Source of the DNA: an uncultured Limosilactobacillus sp.
GTDB taxonomy: Bacteria; Bacillota; Bacilli; Lactobacillales; Lactobacillaceae
Direction of reading: 5' to 3'
Length of the DNA: 64,000 bases
NCBI GenBank assembly: GCA_944327195.1
Contig: CALVGV010000004.1
Coordinates: forward strand, 1-64,000
The notes beneath the pieces are model-generated. The model made no database searches and had not been told where the DNA came from. It worked only from the letters and a program-made list of their open reading frames with translations. Made by a program: the position numbers and the translations under genes. Numbering within the stretch: the stretch's first letter is position 1; every line of letters begins with the position of its first letter. Positions 15,348 to 23,007 of the stretch are shown here, one piece after another.

Positions 15348-16181
15348 ATGTTTCAACCACAACTCGGACTGAAGGCCGCCAGCGACCCGGCCCAGGTGAT
15401 GGACCGCCTCCGTCACCGGCCGCAGGTCTTCGAGTTCTTCACCACCGGGGCCGACTTCACCGCCAGCGGCCTCAACCACCTCCGCAAGATGATCGGCCTC
15501 GTTCAGGAGCAGGGGGTGAAGCAAATCGTCCTTCACCAGCCGATGACCTTTGAGGGCCACCACGCCGAACTGATCACCCCGCAGGACCGCTTCCCGGCCC
15601 TCTACGACTTCGTGCACCGGACGGCGGTGACGATGATCCAACTGGCCAAGGAAACCGGCACCCTGGCGCTGGTCCACGGCTCCTACGATAACCGCTACGG
15701 CTTCGACGAGATGCTGGCCGCCTACCCGGACGTCGCCAGCGCCCAGGCGGCCGCCTTTGAGGTGATGGACCGCCTCCAGGAGCTGGGCGGCGACCACGTG
15801 GTCTTCGAAAACTCGATCTCGCCGGTCTTCTACTACGGCAACCCCGAACTGGAGGACCAGATCCTCGCCCGCGGCTACCGGCTGGCCTGCGATACCTCGC
15901 ACACCTTCATCGCCAATCACGCCAGCAACGAGGTCCTAATCGCCAGCCTCAACCACCTCCGCCCGGCGATCGCCCACTACCACCTGGTTGATTCGATGGG
16001 CCAGACCCACGACAGCCTGCAATTGGGGAAGGGCAAGATCGACTGGCACCTGGTCCTGCCGACCCTGAACCCGGCCGCCTCGGCGATCTACGAGATCAAC
16101 CTCGCCGACCAGGGGGTCTGCACCGAGCAGCTGGCCAGCCACGACTACCTGCAAGAAATTGCCCGCGAACTCGGCGATTAA
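15348..16181 (+). CDS. Sugar phosphate isomerase/epimerase-like TIM-barrel protein
   Basis: A 277-residue protein of the xylose isomerase-like (AP_endonuc_2) TIM-barrel family. Likely metal-binding and barrel residues are in VLHQPMTFEGHHAE, VFENSISP, LACDTSHTFI, HYHLVDSMGQTHDS and IYEINLADQG. His, Asp and Glu at strand ends match the family's divalent metal site. The sequence has the TIM-barrel scaffold but no specific subfamily signature that I recognise; it could act on a sugar or be an endonuclease IV relative. It stands alone between the exporter promoter and its own terminator. Confidence 0.75.
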   Translation: MFQPQLGLKAASDPAQVMDRLRHRPQVFEFFTTGADFTASGLNHLRKMIGLVQEQGVKQIVLHQPMTFEGHHAELITPQDRFPALYDFVHRTAVTMIQLAKETGTLALVHGSYDNRYGFDEMLAAYPDVASAQAAAFEVMDRLQELGGDHVVFENSISPVFYYGNPELEDQILARGYRLACDTSHTFIANHASNEVLIASLNHLRPAIAHYHLVDSMGQTHDSLQLGKGKIDWHLVLPTLNPAASAIYEINLADQGVCTEQLASHDYLQEIARELGD

Positions 16182-16195
16182 CCCTGGCCAAGCCA

Positions 16196-16236
16196 AAGCG
16201 GCCGGAACGACGATGCGTCGTCCCGGCCGCTTTTTT
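16196..16236 (+). terminator. Terminator of the TIM-barrel gene
   Basis: AAGCGGCCGG and CCGGCCGCTT flank an inner ACGACG/CGTCGT stem and are followed by TTTTT. Confidence 0.88.
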
Positions 16237-16336
16237 GCAGGGGAGAAAAGAGTGAAGGTTTGAATAAAGCGTGTCTTGTCAAATTTTTTTGCCGCGCCAT
16301 CTAGCCCCGCAACTAGGAGCGTCATCGGATAATCAA

Positions 16337-16371
16337 AAAGGACCGGGAGAAAACTGCTTCTCCCCGGTCCC
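16337..16371 (-). terminator. Terminator of the AAA/DUF4143 gene
   Basis: GGACCGGGAGAA (16340-16351) pairs with TTCTCCCCGGTCC (16358-16370). On the minus strand it is followed by TTTTTGATT. Confidence 0.75.
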
Positions 16372-16383
16372 CGTGGATGGTCG

Positions 16384-17670
16384 TTAGTTTTCAAAGAAGT
16401 GGTGCTGATCCAGCAAAAAGTCCACCAGCGGCACCACTTCAACTTGCACACCGTCTTTCTCAACCACGGTCGCCGGATCGTCCTTGGTTACGATCACCAA
16501 CCGCTCGACCTCGGTCATCGATTGCTTGAGCTTCACCAGGTTTCCCACCTCCCGTTGCCGGGCCTCGCCGGCAATCGTCCAGGCAACCTGGATGGCCATT
16601 TTCTTTTCTGGCAAGTAGAAGTCGATGTCGATCCCCGTCTTACTTGATTTCAGGTAATAAACCTGGTTCTGGAATTGATTGAAGAGCTGGATTGCCACCA
16701 GGTTTTCGAGGAGGGCGGCCTCCTTATTGGTGAGAAAGATGCTCAGCAGGCCATTGTCGCTGAAGTAATAGCGGGGAGTGCTCTCGCGGGCGGCGAACTT
16801 GCTGAAATAGTTGCGGGTCACAAAGAGCAGGTAGGCGGTCTGGGCAAAGGCGGTGTAATCGGCAACCACGTTCTTCCCGATCGCCAGGCCGGTTGCCTTC
16901 ACCGTGGTGTAGAGACGGTTATAGGAGATTTCATGCATCACCGTTTCGGCCAGCTTTCTAATCATCAGCCGCAGGCCCGCCGGGTTCTGAACATGGTTCC
17001 GGACGATGATGTCCGCCAAGTAGATGTTCTGGTAAAGGTCATTCAGGTAGTTCCGCTTTTCCACCAGCCGGATCGCCTCGGGCAGGCCCCCGAACCGGAG
17101 GTATTCGTCAAGTGCCGCGTTTATTTGGCCCCGGCTTTGGGCCACAAGGCGGGCCCGCCGGTCGTGAGGAAGCTGCTTGGCGGTCAAGAATTCGCCGAAG
17201 CGAAAGGGAGGGACATAACGGGTGAGGTAGCGGCCCCCCAGGCGGAGGGCAATTTCTTGCCCCAGCATTTTGGAGTTGCTCCCGGTGAGGTAAACGAACT
17301 CCTTTTGGTCGGCCATTCGCCGGGCAAACCGTTCCCAGCCGGCGATATTTTGAATTTCGTCGAAGAAGTAGTAGTGCTTCTTTGGGCTTAGCTGGTTGGC
17401 CACCACTACCAGCGAATCAAAGTCCGCAAGGGAAAAGTCCACCAACCGCTCGTCCTCAAAGTTAACGTAAATGATTTGCTCGAGCGTAACCCCGCTAGCA
17501 AGCAGTTCCTGAATCCGTTGGTAGAGCAAGAAGGACTTGCCGGCCCGCCGCAAGCCAACTAGGACATAGTTCATCCCCTCCTCGAAGCGAAATTCCCGGG
17601 GAACGAGCTTTACTTGGCTAACAATTGCCTGCTGTTCAAGAATCACCGTGGTTAAGAGATCGCGGTTCAT
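16384..17670 (-). CDS. AAA-family ATPase with DUF4143 domain
   Basis: A 428-residue protein with an N-terminal AAA_14 ATPase and a C-terminal DUF4143 nuclease-like domain. Walker A reads VGLRRAGKS (about 38-46), Walker B HYYFFDEIQNI (about 98-108), and sensor 1 FVYLTGSNSKML. The DUF4143 part contains YYLKSSKTGIDIDFYLPEKKMAIQV, with the E/D-x-D-x-Q/E-x-K-like pattern of PD-(D/E)XK folds. Such ATPases are common, often horizontally mobile, and functionally unassigned; roles in defence or DNA binding are only suggested. It is monocistronic. Confidence 0.85.
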   Translation of the reverse strand: MNRDLLTTVILEQQAIVSQVKLVPREFRFEEGMNYVLVGLRRAGKSFLLYQRIQELLASGVTLEQIIYVNFEDERLVDFSLADFDSLVVVANQLSPKKHYYFFDEIQNIAGWERFARRMADQKEFVYLTGSNSKMLGQEIALRLGGRYLTRYVPPFRFGEFLTAKQLPHDRRARLVAQSRGQINAALDEYLRFGGLPEAIRLVEKRNYLNDLYQNIYLADIIVRNHVQNPAGLRLMIRKLAETVMHEISYNRLYTTVKATGLAIGKNVVADYTAFAQTAYLLFVTRNYFSKFAARESTPRYYFSDNGLLSIFLTNKEAALLENLVAIQLFNQFQNQVYYLKSSKTGIDIDFYLPEKKMAIQVAWTIAGEARQREVGNLVKLKQSMTEVERLVIVTKDDPATVVEKDGVQVEVVPLVDFLLDQHHFFEN

Positions 17671-17690
17671 TTTACCCCTCCTTTTGCAAA

Positions 17691-17710
17691 TTGGACTACT
17701 GATAGTCTAA
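17691..17710. promoter_or_regulatory. Inverted repeat upstream of the AAA/DUF4143 gene
   Basis: TTGGACTA-CTGA-TAGTCTAA is a near-perfect 8-bp inverted repeat with a 4-bp spacer, 20 bases upstream of the start codon. A further TAGTAGTCC half-site lies near 17730. This looks like an operator, but no dedicated regulator is adjacent. Confidence 0.5.
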
Positions 17711-17795
17711 TTTTACCCCATTTTCTCCTCGTTAGTAGTCCGTTTTGCCTACCTTTTCTCCTCGCTGGCGAGGAACTCTGAAAAAAGAACGAAAA

Positions 17796-17826
17796 AAGGG
17801 CGTTGCCTTGCGAGACAACGCCCTTG
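17796..17826 (-). terminator. Terminator of ptsI
   Basis: AAGGGCGTTG pairs with CAACGCCCTT around a 10-base loop. On the minus strand it is followed by TTTTTT. Confidence 0.85.
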
Positions 17827-17897
17827 AAACGGGGTCATTAAATGTGTGTGTGATTGAGGGGCAGATCACTCTCCTGCCCATGGCCCCGCCGTGCGGA

Positions 17898-19622
17898 TTA
17901 GAGGCCCAAGCGGTCTTCAACGAGTTGCTTTACTTCCTCGTCGGTTGCGCACTTGTCGAGGGCTTCTTCGACCAGCTTTGCGCAAGCGTTCGTGTCGAGA
18001 TCCTTCATCGTGCTCCGCGTCCGCAGGATTGAGGTGGCGCTCATCGAGTATTCGTCGAGGCCCATCCCCATCAGCAGTGGCAAGGCGTACTTGTCACCGG
18101 CCATTTCGCCACACATTGCCGCCTTGGTGTTGTGGCGGTGGGCAGCGTCAATGACGTGCTTCAGCAGACCCAGGAAGGCCGGGTTAAGCGGTTGGTAGAG
18201 GTAGGACACGGTGTCGTTCCCCCGGTCGGCGGCGAAGTTGTATTGGATCAGGTCGTTGGTCCCGATACTGAAGAAGTCGACTTCTTCGGCCATCTTGTCG
18301 GCGTTGATTGCCGCCAGCGGCACTTCGATCATCATCCCGAGCTTGACGTTCTTGCCGATCCCCGGGTGGTCCGCTTGGAGTTCTTCCAGGCATTCGTTGT
18401 AGACCTTCTTGGCGGCGCGCAGTTCGGCCAGGGTCCCGATCATCGGGAACATGATCCCCAGCGGCCCGAATTCAGAGGCACGGATCAGGGCCCGCAGTTG
18501 CGGTTTGAAGATGTCCGGTCGCTTGAGGCAGATCCGGATTGCCCGGTAGCCCAGGAATGGGTTCATTTCTTCCGGCAGTGGCAGGTAGTCGAGCGGCTTG
18601 TCCCCCCCGATGTCCAGGGTCCGGACAACCACCGGCTTGCCCTTCATGCCAACCACGGCCTGCTTGTAGGCCGCAAACTGTTCTTCTTCGGTTGGCATGT
18701 GGTCGCTCCCCATGTAGAGGAATTCGGAACGGAAGAGGCCAACCCCATCGGCCCCCTGCTTAACGGCGTCGGCCACGTCGTCCGGGGTCCCGATGTTGGC
18801 GGCAATTTCAAATTCCTTGCCGTCCTTGGAAACGGACGGGGCGTCAACCAACTTGGCCCATTCGGCCCGTTCCTTTTCGAAGGCAGCCGCCTTGGCTTCG
18901 TATTCCTTGACGGTGGCGTCATCGGCGTCCACGATCACGTCCCCGTTGAGCCCGTCAACGACAACCATTTGGCCGTTCTTGGCTTCGCTGGTAATCGTTT
19001 CCGAACCAACGACGGCCGGGATCCGCAGGGTCCGGGACATGATGGCGGCGTGGCTGGTCCGCCCCCCGAGGTCGGTAACGATCCCCTTGACGAACTTGGC
19101 GTCCATCTGCGAAGTGTCAGACGGGGTAATTTCCCGGGCAATAATTACTACCGGCTTGTCGATCCCGGCGATGTTTGGCAGTTGCTTGCCCAGCAGGTGG
19201 GCGAGGGCCCGCTTCTTGACGTCCTTGACGTCGGCAGCCCGTTCCTGCATGTACTTGTTGTCAACCATGGCCGCCAGCATGTCGGCAAAGTTGGTCATTA
19301 CCTTGTCGACCGCTTCCTCGGCCCCGGTGTGGTTGTCCTCAATGTCGCTCTTGATTTGGCCCATCATTTCCGGGTCGGAAAGGATCGCAATGTGGGCGTC
19401 GAAGACTTCCAGTTCTTCGTCCCCCAGGCGGCCCTTGGCGTTTTCCTTGATCTTGGTCAGTTCGGCCGTCGAATCAGCAAAGGCCTTTTCCACCCGCGCG
19501 TATTCCGCCGCCGGGTCGTCCACCGTCTTCTTGTCGTAGGACAGGTCCGGGTCGACCAACAGGTAGGCCGGGGCAATCCCGTAACCGTCACTGGCAGCAA
19601 TTCCTTTTACATCAGTAGCCAT
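17898..19622 (-). CDS. ptsI: Phosphoenolpyruvate-protein phosphotransferase (PTS enzyme I)
   Basis: A 574-residue enzyme I, the usual length. It transfers phosphate from PEP to HPr. The active histidine is in GGRTSHAAIM (His191). The C-terminal PEP-binding barrel shows GVGLFRSEFLYM, the FFSIGTNDLIQY signature and the catalytic Cys in AAMCGEMAGD. The start is the ATG at 19622, after GAGGAGG; earlier in-frame codons lie in the promoter region. In most lactobacilli ptsH is directly upstream; here there is no HPr gene nearby, so ptsI is transcribed alone. The promoter carries a partial cre-like site. Confidence 0.95.
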   Translation of the reverse strand: MATDVKGIAASDGYGIAPAYLLVDPDLSYDKKTVDDPAAEYARVEKAFADSTAELTKIKENAKGRLGDEELEVFDAHIAILSDPEMMGQIKSDIEDNHTGAEEAVDKVMTNFADMLAAMVDNKYMQERAADVKDVKKRALAHLLGKQLPNIAGIDKPVVIIAREITPSDTSQMDAKFVKGIVTDLGGRTSHAAIMSRTLRIPAVVGSETITSEAKNGQMVVVDGLNGDVIVDADDATVKEYEAKAAAFEKERAEWAKLVDAPSVSKDGKEFEIAANIGTPDDVADAVKQGADGVGLFRSEFLYMGSDHMPTEEEQFAAYKQAVVGMKGKPVVVRTLDIGGDKPLDYLPLPEEMNPFLGYRAIRICLKRPDIFKPQLRALIRASEFGPLGIMFPMIGTLAELRAAKKVYNECLEELQADHPGIGKNVKLGMMIEVPLAAINADKMAEEVDFFSIGTNDLIQYNFAADRGNDTVSYLYQPLNPAFLGLLKHVIDAAHRHNTKAAMCGEMAGDKYALPLLMGMGLDEYSMSATSILRTRSTMKDLDTNACAKLVEEALDKCATDEEVKQLVEDRLGL

Positions 19623-19650
19623 TGAGAAAATCCTCCTCGTCTCTTGGTAA

Positions 19651-19684
19651 ACGTTTAACATTGACCATTATAAAACGCTTCCAG
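19651..19684 (-). promoter_or_regulatory. ptsI promoter with cre-like sequences
   Basis: On the minus strand a consensus -10 TATAAT lies at 19672-19667. CTGGAAGCGTTTTAT (19684-19670) overlaps it and matches 12 of 15 positions of the CcpA cre consensus. A palindrome GTTAAACGTTTAAC-like core (around 19648-19660) is nearby. Carbon catabolite control is plausible. Confidence 0.55.
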
Positions 19685-19862
19685 TGATTTGGCTACCCCT
19701 ATTTGGTAATCGATTTCAATCTTATATGTTAATCGCTTGTCAATCATGTTAGAAAGTTGAATTCTTCAAATTAATCACAATAATTATTTTGTAATTTTCC
19801 TTGACACCGTTTTCGCAGAGCCCTGAGCGGGGAGCTGATCGCGGACCTCCGCAACGAGGATT

Positions 19863-19940
19863 TGCCTCGCCACCGCCCCCGTCTTCAAGGAAGGGGCAAT
19901 CATCAAGATGGGGGATCAGGTCAAGGACCAAGGAAAATAA
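19863..19940 (+). pseudogene. Possible 3' remnant of a coding sequence
   Basis: Twenty-five codons ending in TAA (CLATAPVFKEGAIIKMGDQV then KDQGK) use the GCC/ACC/GTC/AAG/ATC codons typical of this genome, in the middle of an AT-rich spacer. An in-frame stop lies just upstream and there is no start or ribosome binding site. It looks like the tail of a deleted gene, possibly one linked to the neighbouring PTS or antiporter gene. The parent gene is not identified. Confidence 0.3.
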
Positions 19941-20053
19941 GAACCAAAGTGACGGCCACAGAGCGATCGGCATTTGTTATTTTAAGTTGCTAAACCGTTT
20001 CACTGCTCCAAGACGACACTCCCCCATTATATTATGACGATTGTAACAAACTA

Positions 20054-20083
20054 TTGACAGCGCTTTCAAGAATATGGTACTTT
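20054..20083 (+). promoter_or_regulatory. Promoter with cre site for the organophosphate antiporter gene
   Basis: TTGACAGCGCTTTCA (20054-20068) matches 14 of 15 positions of the CcpA cre consensus WTGNAARCGNWWNCA and includes the -35 TTGACA. A -10 TACTTT (20078-20083) lies 18 bp downstream. CcpA binding here would repress by blocking the -35. Confidence 0.65.
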
Positions 20084-20250
20084 AAGAACGACCAAGGAAT
20101 CTGGAACCGGGAGAATTTTCCCGTTTTCCCGGCACCACACAAGGACTATCTCCTCCTTGTTTTCTTTCTCTCTACTTCTTCTGCCGGGAAGGGCCGTTTT
20201 CCTTGGTCGTTGCATTTATTCTATTATTCTTTATAAGGGTGTGAGTTATC

Positions 20251-21609
20251 ATGTTCAATTTTCTCAAGCCAGCGCCCGACGCGAAAACCAAGGTGCCTGA
20301 AGGCAAGATCGCGTCCGTCTACAAGCGCAAGCAAACCGGGGTCCTAATCGCGACCTGCGTGTCCTACCTTTCCTACTACATCATCCGGCTGATCTTCACC
20401 ACCGAGCAGAAGCCGATCATGAAGGAATACGGCTTCTCGGTCGGCCAGATCGGGCTGATCCTCTCCTGTTTCGGGGTCGGCTACGGGGTGGCCAAGCTCT
20501 TCATGGGGGGCTGGGTCGACAAGTCCAACACCAAGAACTTCCTGGCCTTTGGGCTCTACCTCTCCTGCCTCTTCAACGCCCTCTTGGGCTTCACCCGCAA
20601 CTTCTACGTGATCCTCTTCCTGATGTTGCTAGTTTCGGTGACCCAAGCGATGGGGGCCCCGGCCTGCCAACGGGAAATTAGCCTCTGGTTCTCCAAGAAG
20701 CACCGTGGGGTGGCCTTCGCCGTTTGGGCCTCTGCCCACAACGCCGGCGCCTTTGCCTGCGTGGCCTGCATCCAGCTGGCGACCCTCCTCTTCTCCGGTT
20801 CGCTGACGATGGTCTTTCTGACCGCTTCGGTCATCTCGGCCATCCTCGCCACCCTGATGCTCTTGATCAACTCCGAGCGGCCGGAAACTGAAGGGCTGCC
20901 AAACATGGCCGAATACTCCGGCCACGTTGAACTGGACGAAAACGGGAAGTCGACCGCCCAGGAACTGTCCAACAAGTCCTTCATGGACATCCTGGTCCAC
21001 AACATCCTGAACAACAAGGTAGTTTGGGCGGTTACTTTGACCTCGATGTCGATCTACATCGTCCGTTACGGGGTCATGTCCTGGATCCCATCCTACCTGC
21101 CAACCAAGGGCTTCTCGGTTGAATGGGCCAAGTGGCTGGTCGGGATCTTCGAACTCTCGGCCGTTCCGGGGGTCATCATCCTCGGGCTGGTCTCCGACCT
21201 GCTGAAGGGACGGCGGTCGATGGTCTGCTTCGTCTGCGTGATTGCGATGATCATTTGTCTGATTACCTACTTCACCAGCACCAGCAAGGCACTGATCACG
21301 GTCGTCCTCTTCATCATGGGGAGCCTGATCTACGCCCCGCTGTCTTTGGTTGGGTTGATGGTCAACGAGGCGGTGCCAAACTACGCCGTCGGGATGTCGA
21401 CCGGGTTCATGGGCTTCTTCCAGTACGTCTTTGGGGAAACCCTGGCCACCGCGCTAATCGGGAACCTGGTTGACAAGTTCGGTTGGGGCGCTTCCTCGAC
21501 GATCATCTACATCGCCGCCGGCGTCGCCTTCCTCCTGCTGGTCTACCTGGTCTTCAAGGAACGGTCGATCATGGCAATGGAAGACAAGCTGAACGAAGAA
21601 AAGAACTAA
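20251..21609 (+). CDS. MFS organophosphate:phosphate antiporter (UhpT/GlpT family)
   Basis: A 452-residue twelve-helix transporter of the organophosphate:Pi antiporter family. Features are the conserved YYIIRLIFTTEQKPIMKEYGFS segment after the first helix, GYGVAKLFMGGWVDKSN (family signature region), and the paired helical bundles separated by a loop at about 210-250. It would import hexose-6-phosphate or glycerol-3-phosphate in exchange for phosphate. The usual Uhp/Glp regulators are absent. A cre-overlapped promoter suggests catabolite repression. Substrate among sugar phosphates cannot be fixed from sequence. Confidence 0.87.
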   Translation: MFNFLKPAPDAKTKVPEGKIASVYKRKQTGVLIATCVSYLSYYIIRLIFTTEQKPIMKEYGFSVGQIGLILSCFGVGYGVAKLFMGGWVDKSNTKNFLAFGLYLSCLFNALLGFTRNFYVILFLMLLVSVTQAMGAPACQREISLWFSKKHRGVAFAVWASAHNAGAFACVACIQLATLLFSGSLTMVFLTASVISAILATLMLLINSERPETEGLPNMAEYSGHVELDENGKSTAQELSNKSFMDILVHNILNNKVVWAVTLTSMSIYIVRYGVMSWIPSYLPTKGFSVEWAKWLVGIFELSAVPGVIILGLVSDLLKGRRSMVCFVCVIAMIICLITYFTSTSKALITVVLFIMGSLIYAPLSLVGLMVNEAVPNYAVGMSTGFMGFFQYVFGETLATALIGNLVDKFGWGASSTIIYIAAGVAFLLLVYLVFKERSIMAMEDKLNEEKN

Positions 21610-21623
21610 TAACTAATTCCAAC

Positions 21624-21669
21624 AACCAAAATGGCGGCTACTCGCAACGAGCAGCCGCCATTTTGGTTT
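21624..21669 (+). terminator. Terminator of the antiporter gene
   Basis: AACCAAAATGGCGGCT pairs with AGCCGCCATTTTGGTT around a loop; a T-rich tail follows. Confidence 0.88.
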
Positions 21670-21710
21670 ATTCATTTATTAATACTCTCCTAATATTACA
21701 CTGCAATCGC

Positions 21711-21814
21711 GGAAAAAGGGCGCTCCTAGCATCTAAGCAAGAACGAACTCCGGCCCGGTCCCCGTGCCAAAGCCCGTTCTCACTTAGCTGTACGGAGCGC
21801 TTTACCCTTTTTCC
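21711..21814. repeat. 104-base imperfect long inverted repeat
   Basis: GGAAAAAGGG-CGCTCC (21711-21726) pairs with GGAGCG-(ctttA)-CCCTTTTTCC (21795-21814). Inside it CTAAGCAAGAACG (21733-21745) pairs with CGTTCTCACTTAG (21775-21787). The apex contains CTCCGGCCCGG, the same 11-mer found at the end of dispersed repeat copy C. It lies between convergent genes and could be a bidirectional terminator, but it is larger and more structured than others in the window. Confidence 0.7.
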
Positions 21815-21823
21815 AGCTTATTT

Positions 21824-22732
21824 TCAGTCCTTCGGCGCCAAGGGATCGCGCTTAACCGGCAGGGCCTGGAGGAAGGTCGTCGCCAAAATCAAGAGCGAGC
21901 CGACCACCATCGCCCAGGTCAGGTGGGTCCCCAATAAGGTCACCGCCAGGATGGTGGCGATCAGCGGCTCGAAGGCGCCGAGGATCCCGGTCGTGGTCGG
22001 CGACAGGAAGTTGAGGCTCCCCAGAAACATCGTGTAGGCCAGCATCGTGCCGAAGATCACCACGTAGCCGACCATTAGCCAGTCGGCCCCGGTTAGGTGC
22101 GGCAGGGGGTGGATGAACAGTTCCGGCAGCATCACCAGCCCGCCGAAGATCATCGCCAGCCCGCTAACCGCCATCGTGTCGTAGCGGCGTAGCAGGGGTT
22201 GCGGCATCAGGGTGTAGATCGCCGCCGCCAGGGCGCACCAGAGGCCCCAGAAGAGGGCCAGCGGGGTCAGGGTCAGGCTGCCGAGGTGGCCGCCAGTCAC
22301 CAGCAGGGCGGTACCGAAGAGGGCGAGGACGACCGAAATGTCGTCAATCCGCCGCGGCCAGCGCCGGCTCCGCCCGGCCACCCAGAGGATGATCAGCACC
22401 GGCTGGAGGTACTGGAGGACGGTCGCCGTCGGGGCGTTGCTGTACTTGATGGCCAAGAAGTAGGTCAGCTGCGAGTTGAGCACCCCGCAGACGGCAAAGG
22501 CGATCACCATCAGGAGGTCGCGCTTGGCCGTCAGCAGCTGCTTCACCTGGTCAGGCTTTCGCCAGCAGGAAAGCAGGGTCAAGAGCAGGCCGGCCCCCAG
22601 CATCCGCACCCCGACCAGCCAGGCGGTGGTCACCGGGGTGTCGTGAAAGAGGTACTGGGCCGCCGCCCCGGAGCCGCCCCAAAAGGAGGCTCCCCCGGCC
22701 GCCAGCAAAAATCCCTTCAGCTTCTTGTTCAT
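21824..22732 (-). CDS. EamA/DMT-family transporter
   Basis: A 302-residue drug/metabolite transporter with two EamA repeats of five helices each (about 8-140 and 150-290). The second repeat shows the typical ALFWGLWCALAAAIYTLMPQ and GVLGAFEPLIATILAVTLLG-type ending. The ATG at 22732 is chosen because GGAGG lies 8 bases upstream; a TTG six bases earlier would be too close. It probably exports amino acids or other metabolites; the substrate is unknown. Confidence 0.87.
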   Translation of the reverse strand: MNKKLKGFLLAAGGASFWGGSGAAAQYLFHDTPVTTAWLVGVRMLGAGLLLTLLSCWRKPDQVKQLLTAKRDLLMVIAFAVCGVLNSQLTYFLAIKYSNAPTATVLQYLQPVLIILWVAGRSRRWPRRIDDISVVLALFGTALLVTGGHLGSLTLTPLALFWGLWCALAAAIYTLMPQPLLRRYDTMAVSGLAMIFGGLVMLPELFIHPLPHLTGADWLMVGYVVIFGTMLAYTMFLGSLNFLSPTTTGILGAFEPLIATILAVTLLGTHLTWAMVVGSLLILATTFLQALPVKRDPLAPKD

Positions 22733-22821
22733 CTTCAACGCCTCCGCAAACAGTAGTTGATTTTGCTACTCTAACCCGCCCCGCCGGTCAGCGTCAAGGG
22801 GGCGCGGGAAATTCACCGCAA

Positions 22822-22858
22822 AACAATCCCCCCGCTGCCGGGCGGCAACGGGGGGATT
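22822..22858. terminator. Terminator-like hairpin between the EamA gene and the ligase operon
   Basis: AATCCCCCCG-TGCC pairs with GGCA-CGGGGGGATT, followed by TT. It could end transcription from the minus-strand ligase operon. Confidence 0.65.
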
Positions 22859-22887
22859 TCGGGGTTAGAGAGTGGAAAGAATTGTCC

Positions 22888-23007
22888 CTAGAGGCGGGCA
22901 CGGTGGTGACTAACGACGCCGCAGGCCACGAGGGCAAGGGCCAGGGCCCCGGCGATTGCTTTGGCTTTGCCGTGCTTACGAGACGGCAACTGAGGATTCT
23001 TTTTCAT
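22888..23007 (-). CDS. Candidate 39-residue membrane peptide at the end of the ligase operon
   Basis: A short frame starting at the ATG at 23007 and ending in TAG at 22888. It overlaps the last codons of the ligase gene in another frame. It encodes a basic N-terminus followed by a hydrophobic segment (AIAGALALALVACGVV) and a short basic tail, i.e. one membrane helix. AAAGGGG sits 8 bases upstream of the ATG, a good ribosome binding site inside the ligase gene. I do not recognise the family. A small membrane partner of the two enzymes upstream is possible. Confidence 0.4.
   Translation of the reverse strand: MKKNPQLPSRKHGKAKAIAGALALALVACGVVSHHRARL

Larger units (their letters stand above)
19623..20250. 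other. 628-base intergenic region between ptsI and the MFS antiporter gene
   Basis: Holds the ptsI promoter on the left, an AT-rich stretch to about 19800, a short GC-rich stretch with the codon bias of a real gene (19800-19940, see the remnant entry) and the cre/promoter of the antiporter gene (20054-20083). The T-rich leader 20100-20236 contains no convincing ORF, although short open frames exist. No RNA gene was recognised. Confidence 0.5.

Noticed and set aside
17596..17612. Further Noc-like site in the AAA/DUF4143 gene
   Set aside because: AATTCCCGGGGAAC differs from the palindrome in symmetry and spacing.
19749..19973. 74-codon minus-strand frame, considered as ptsH
   Set aside because: It lacks the HPr active-site His region and fold pattern, and has Gly/Pro-rich low-complexity sequence.
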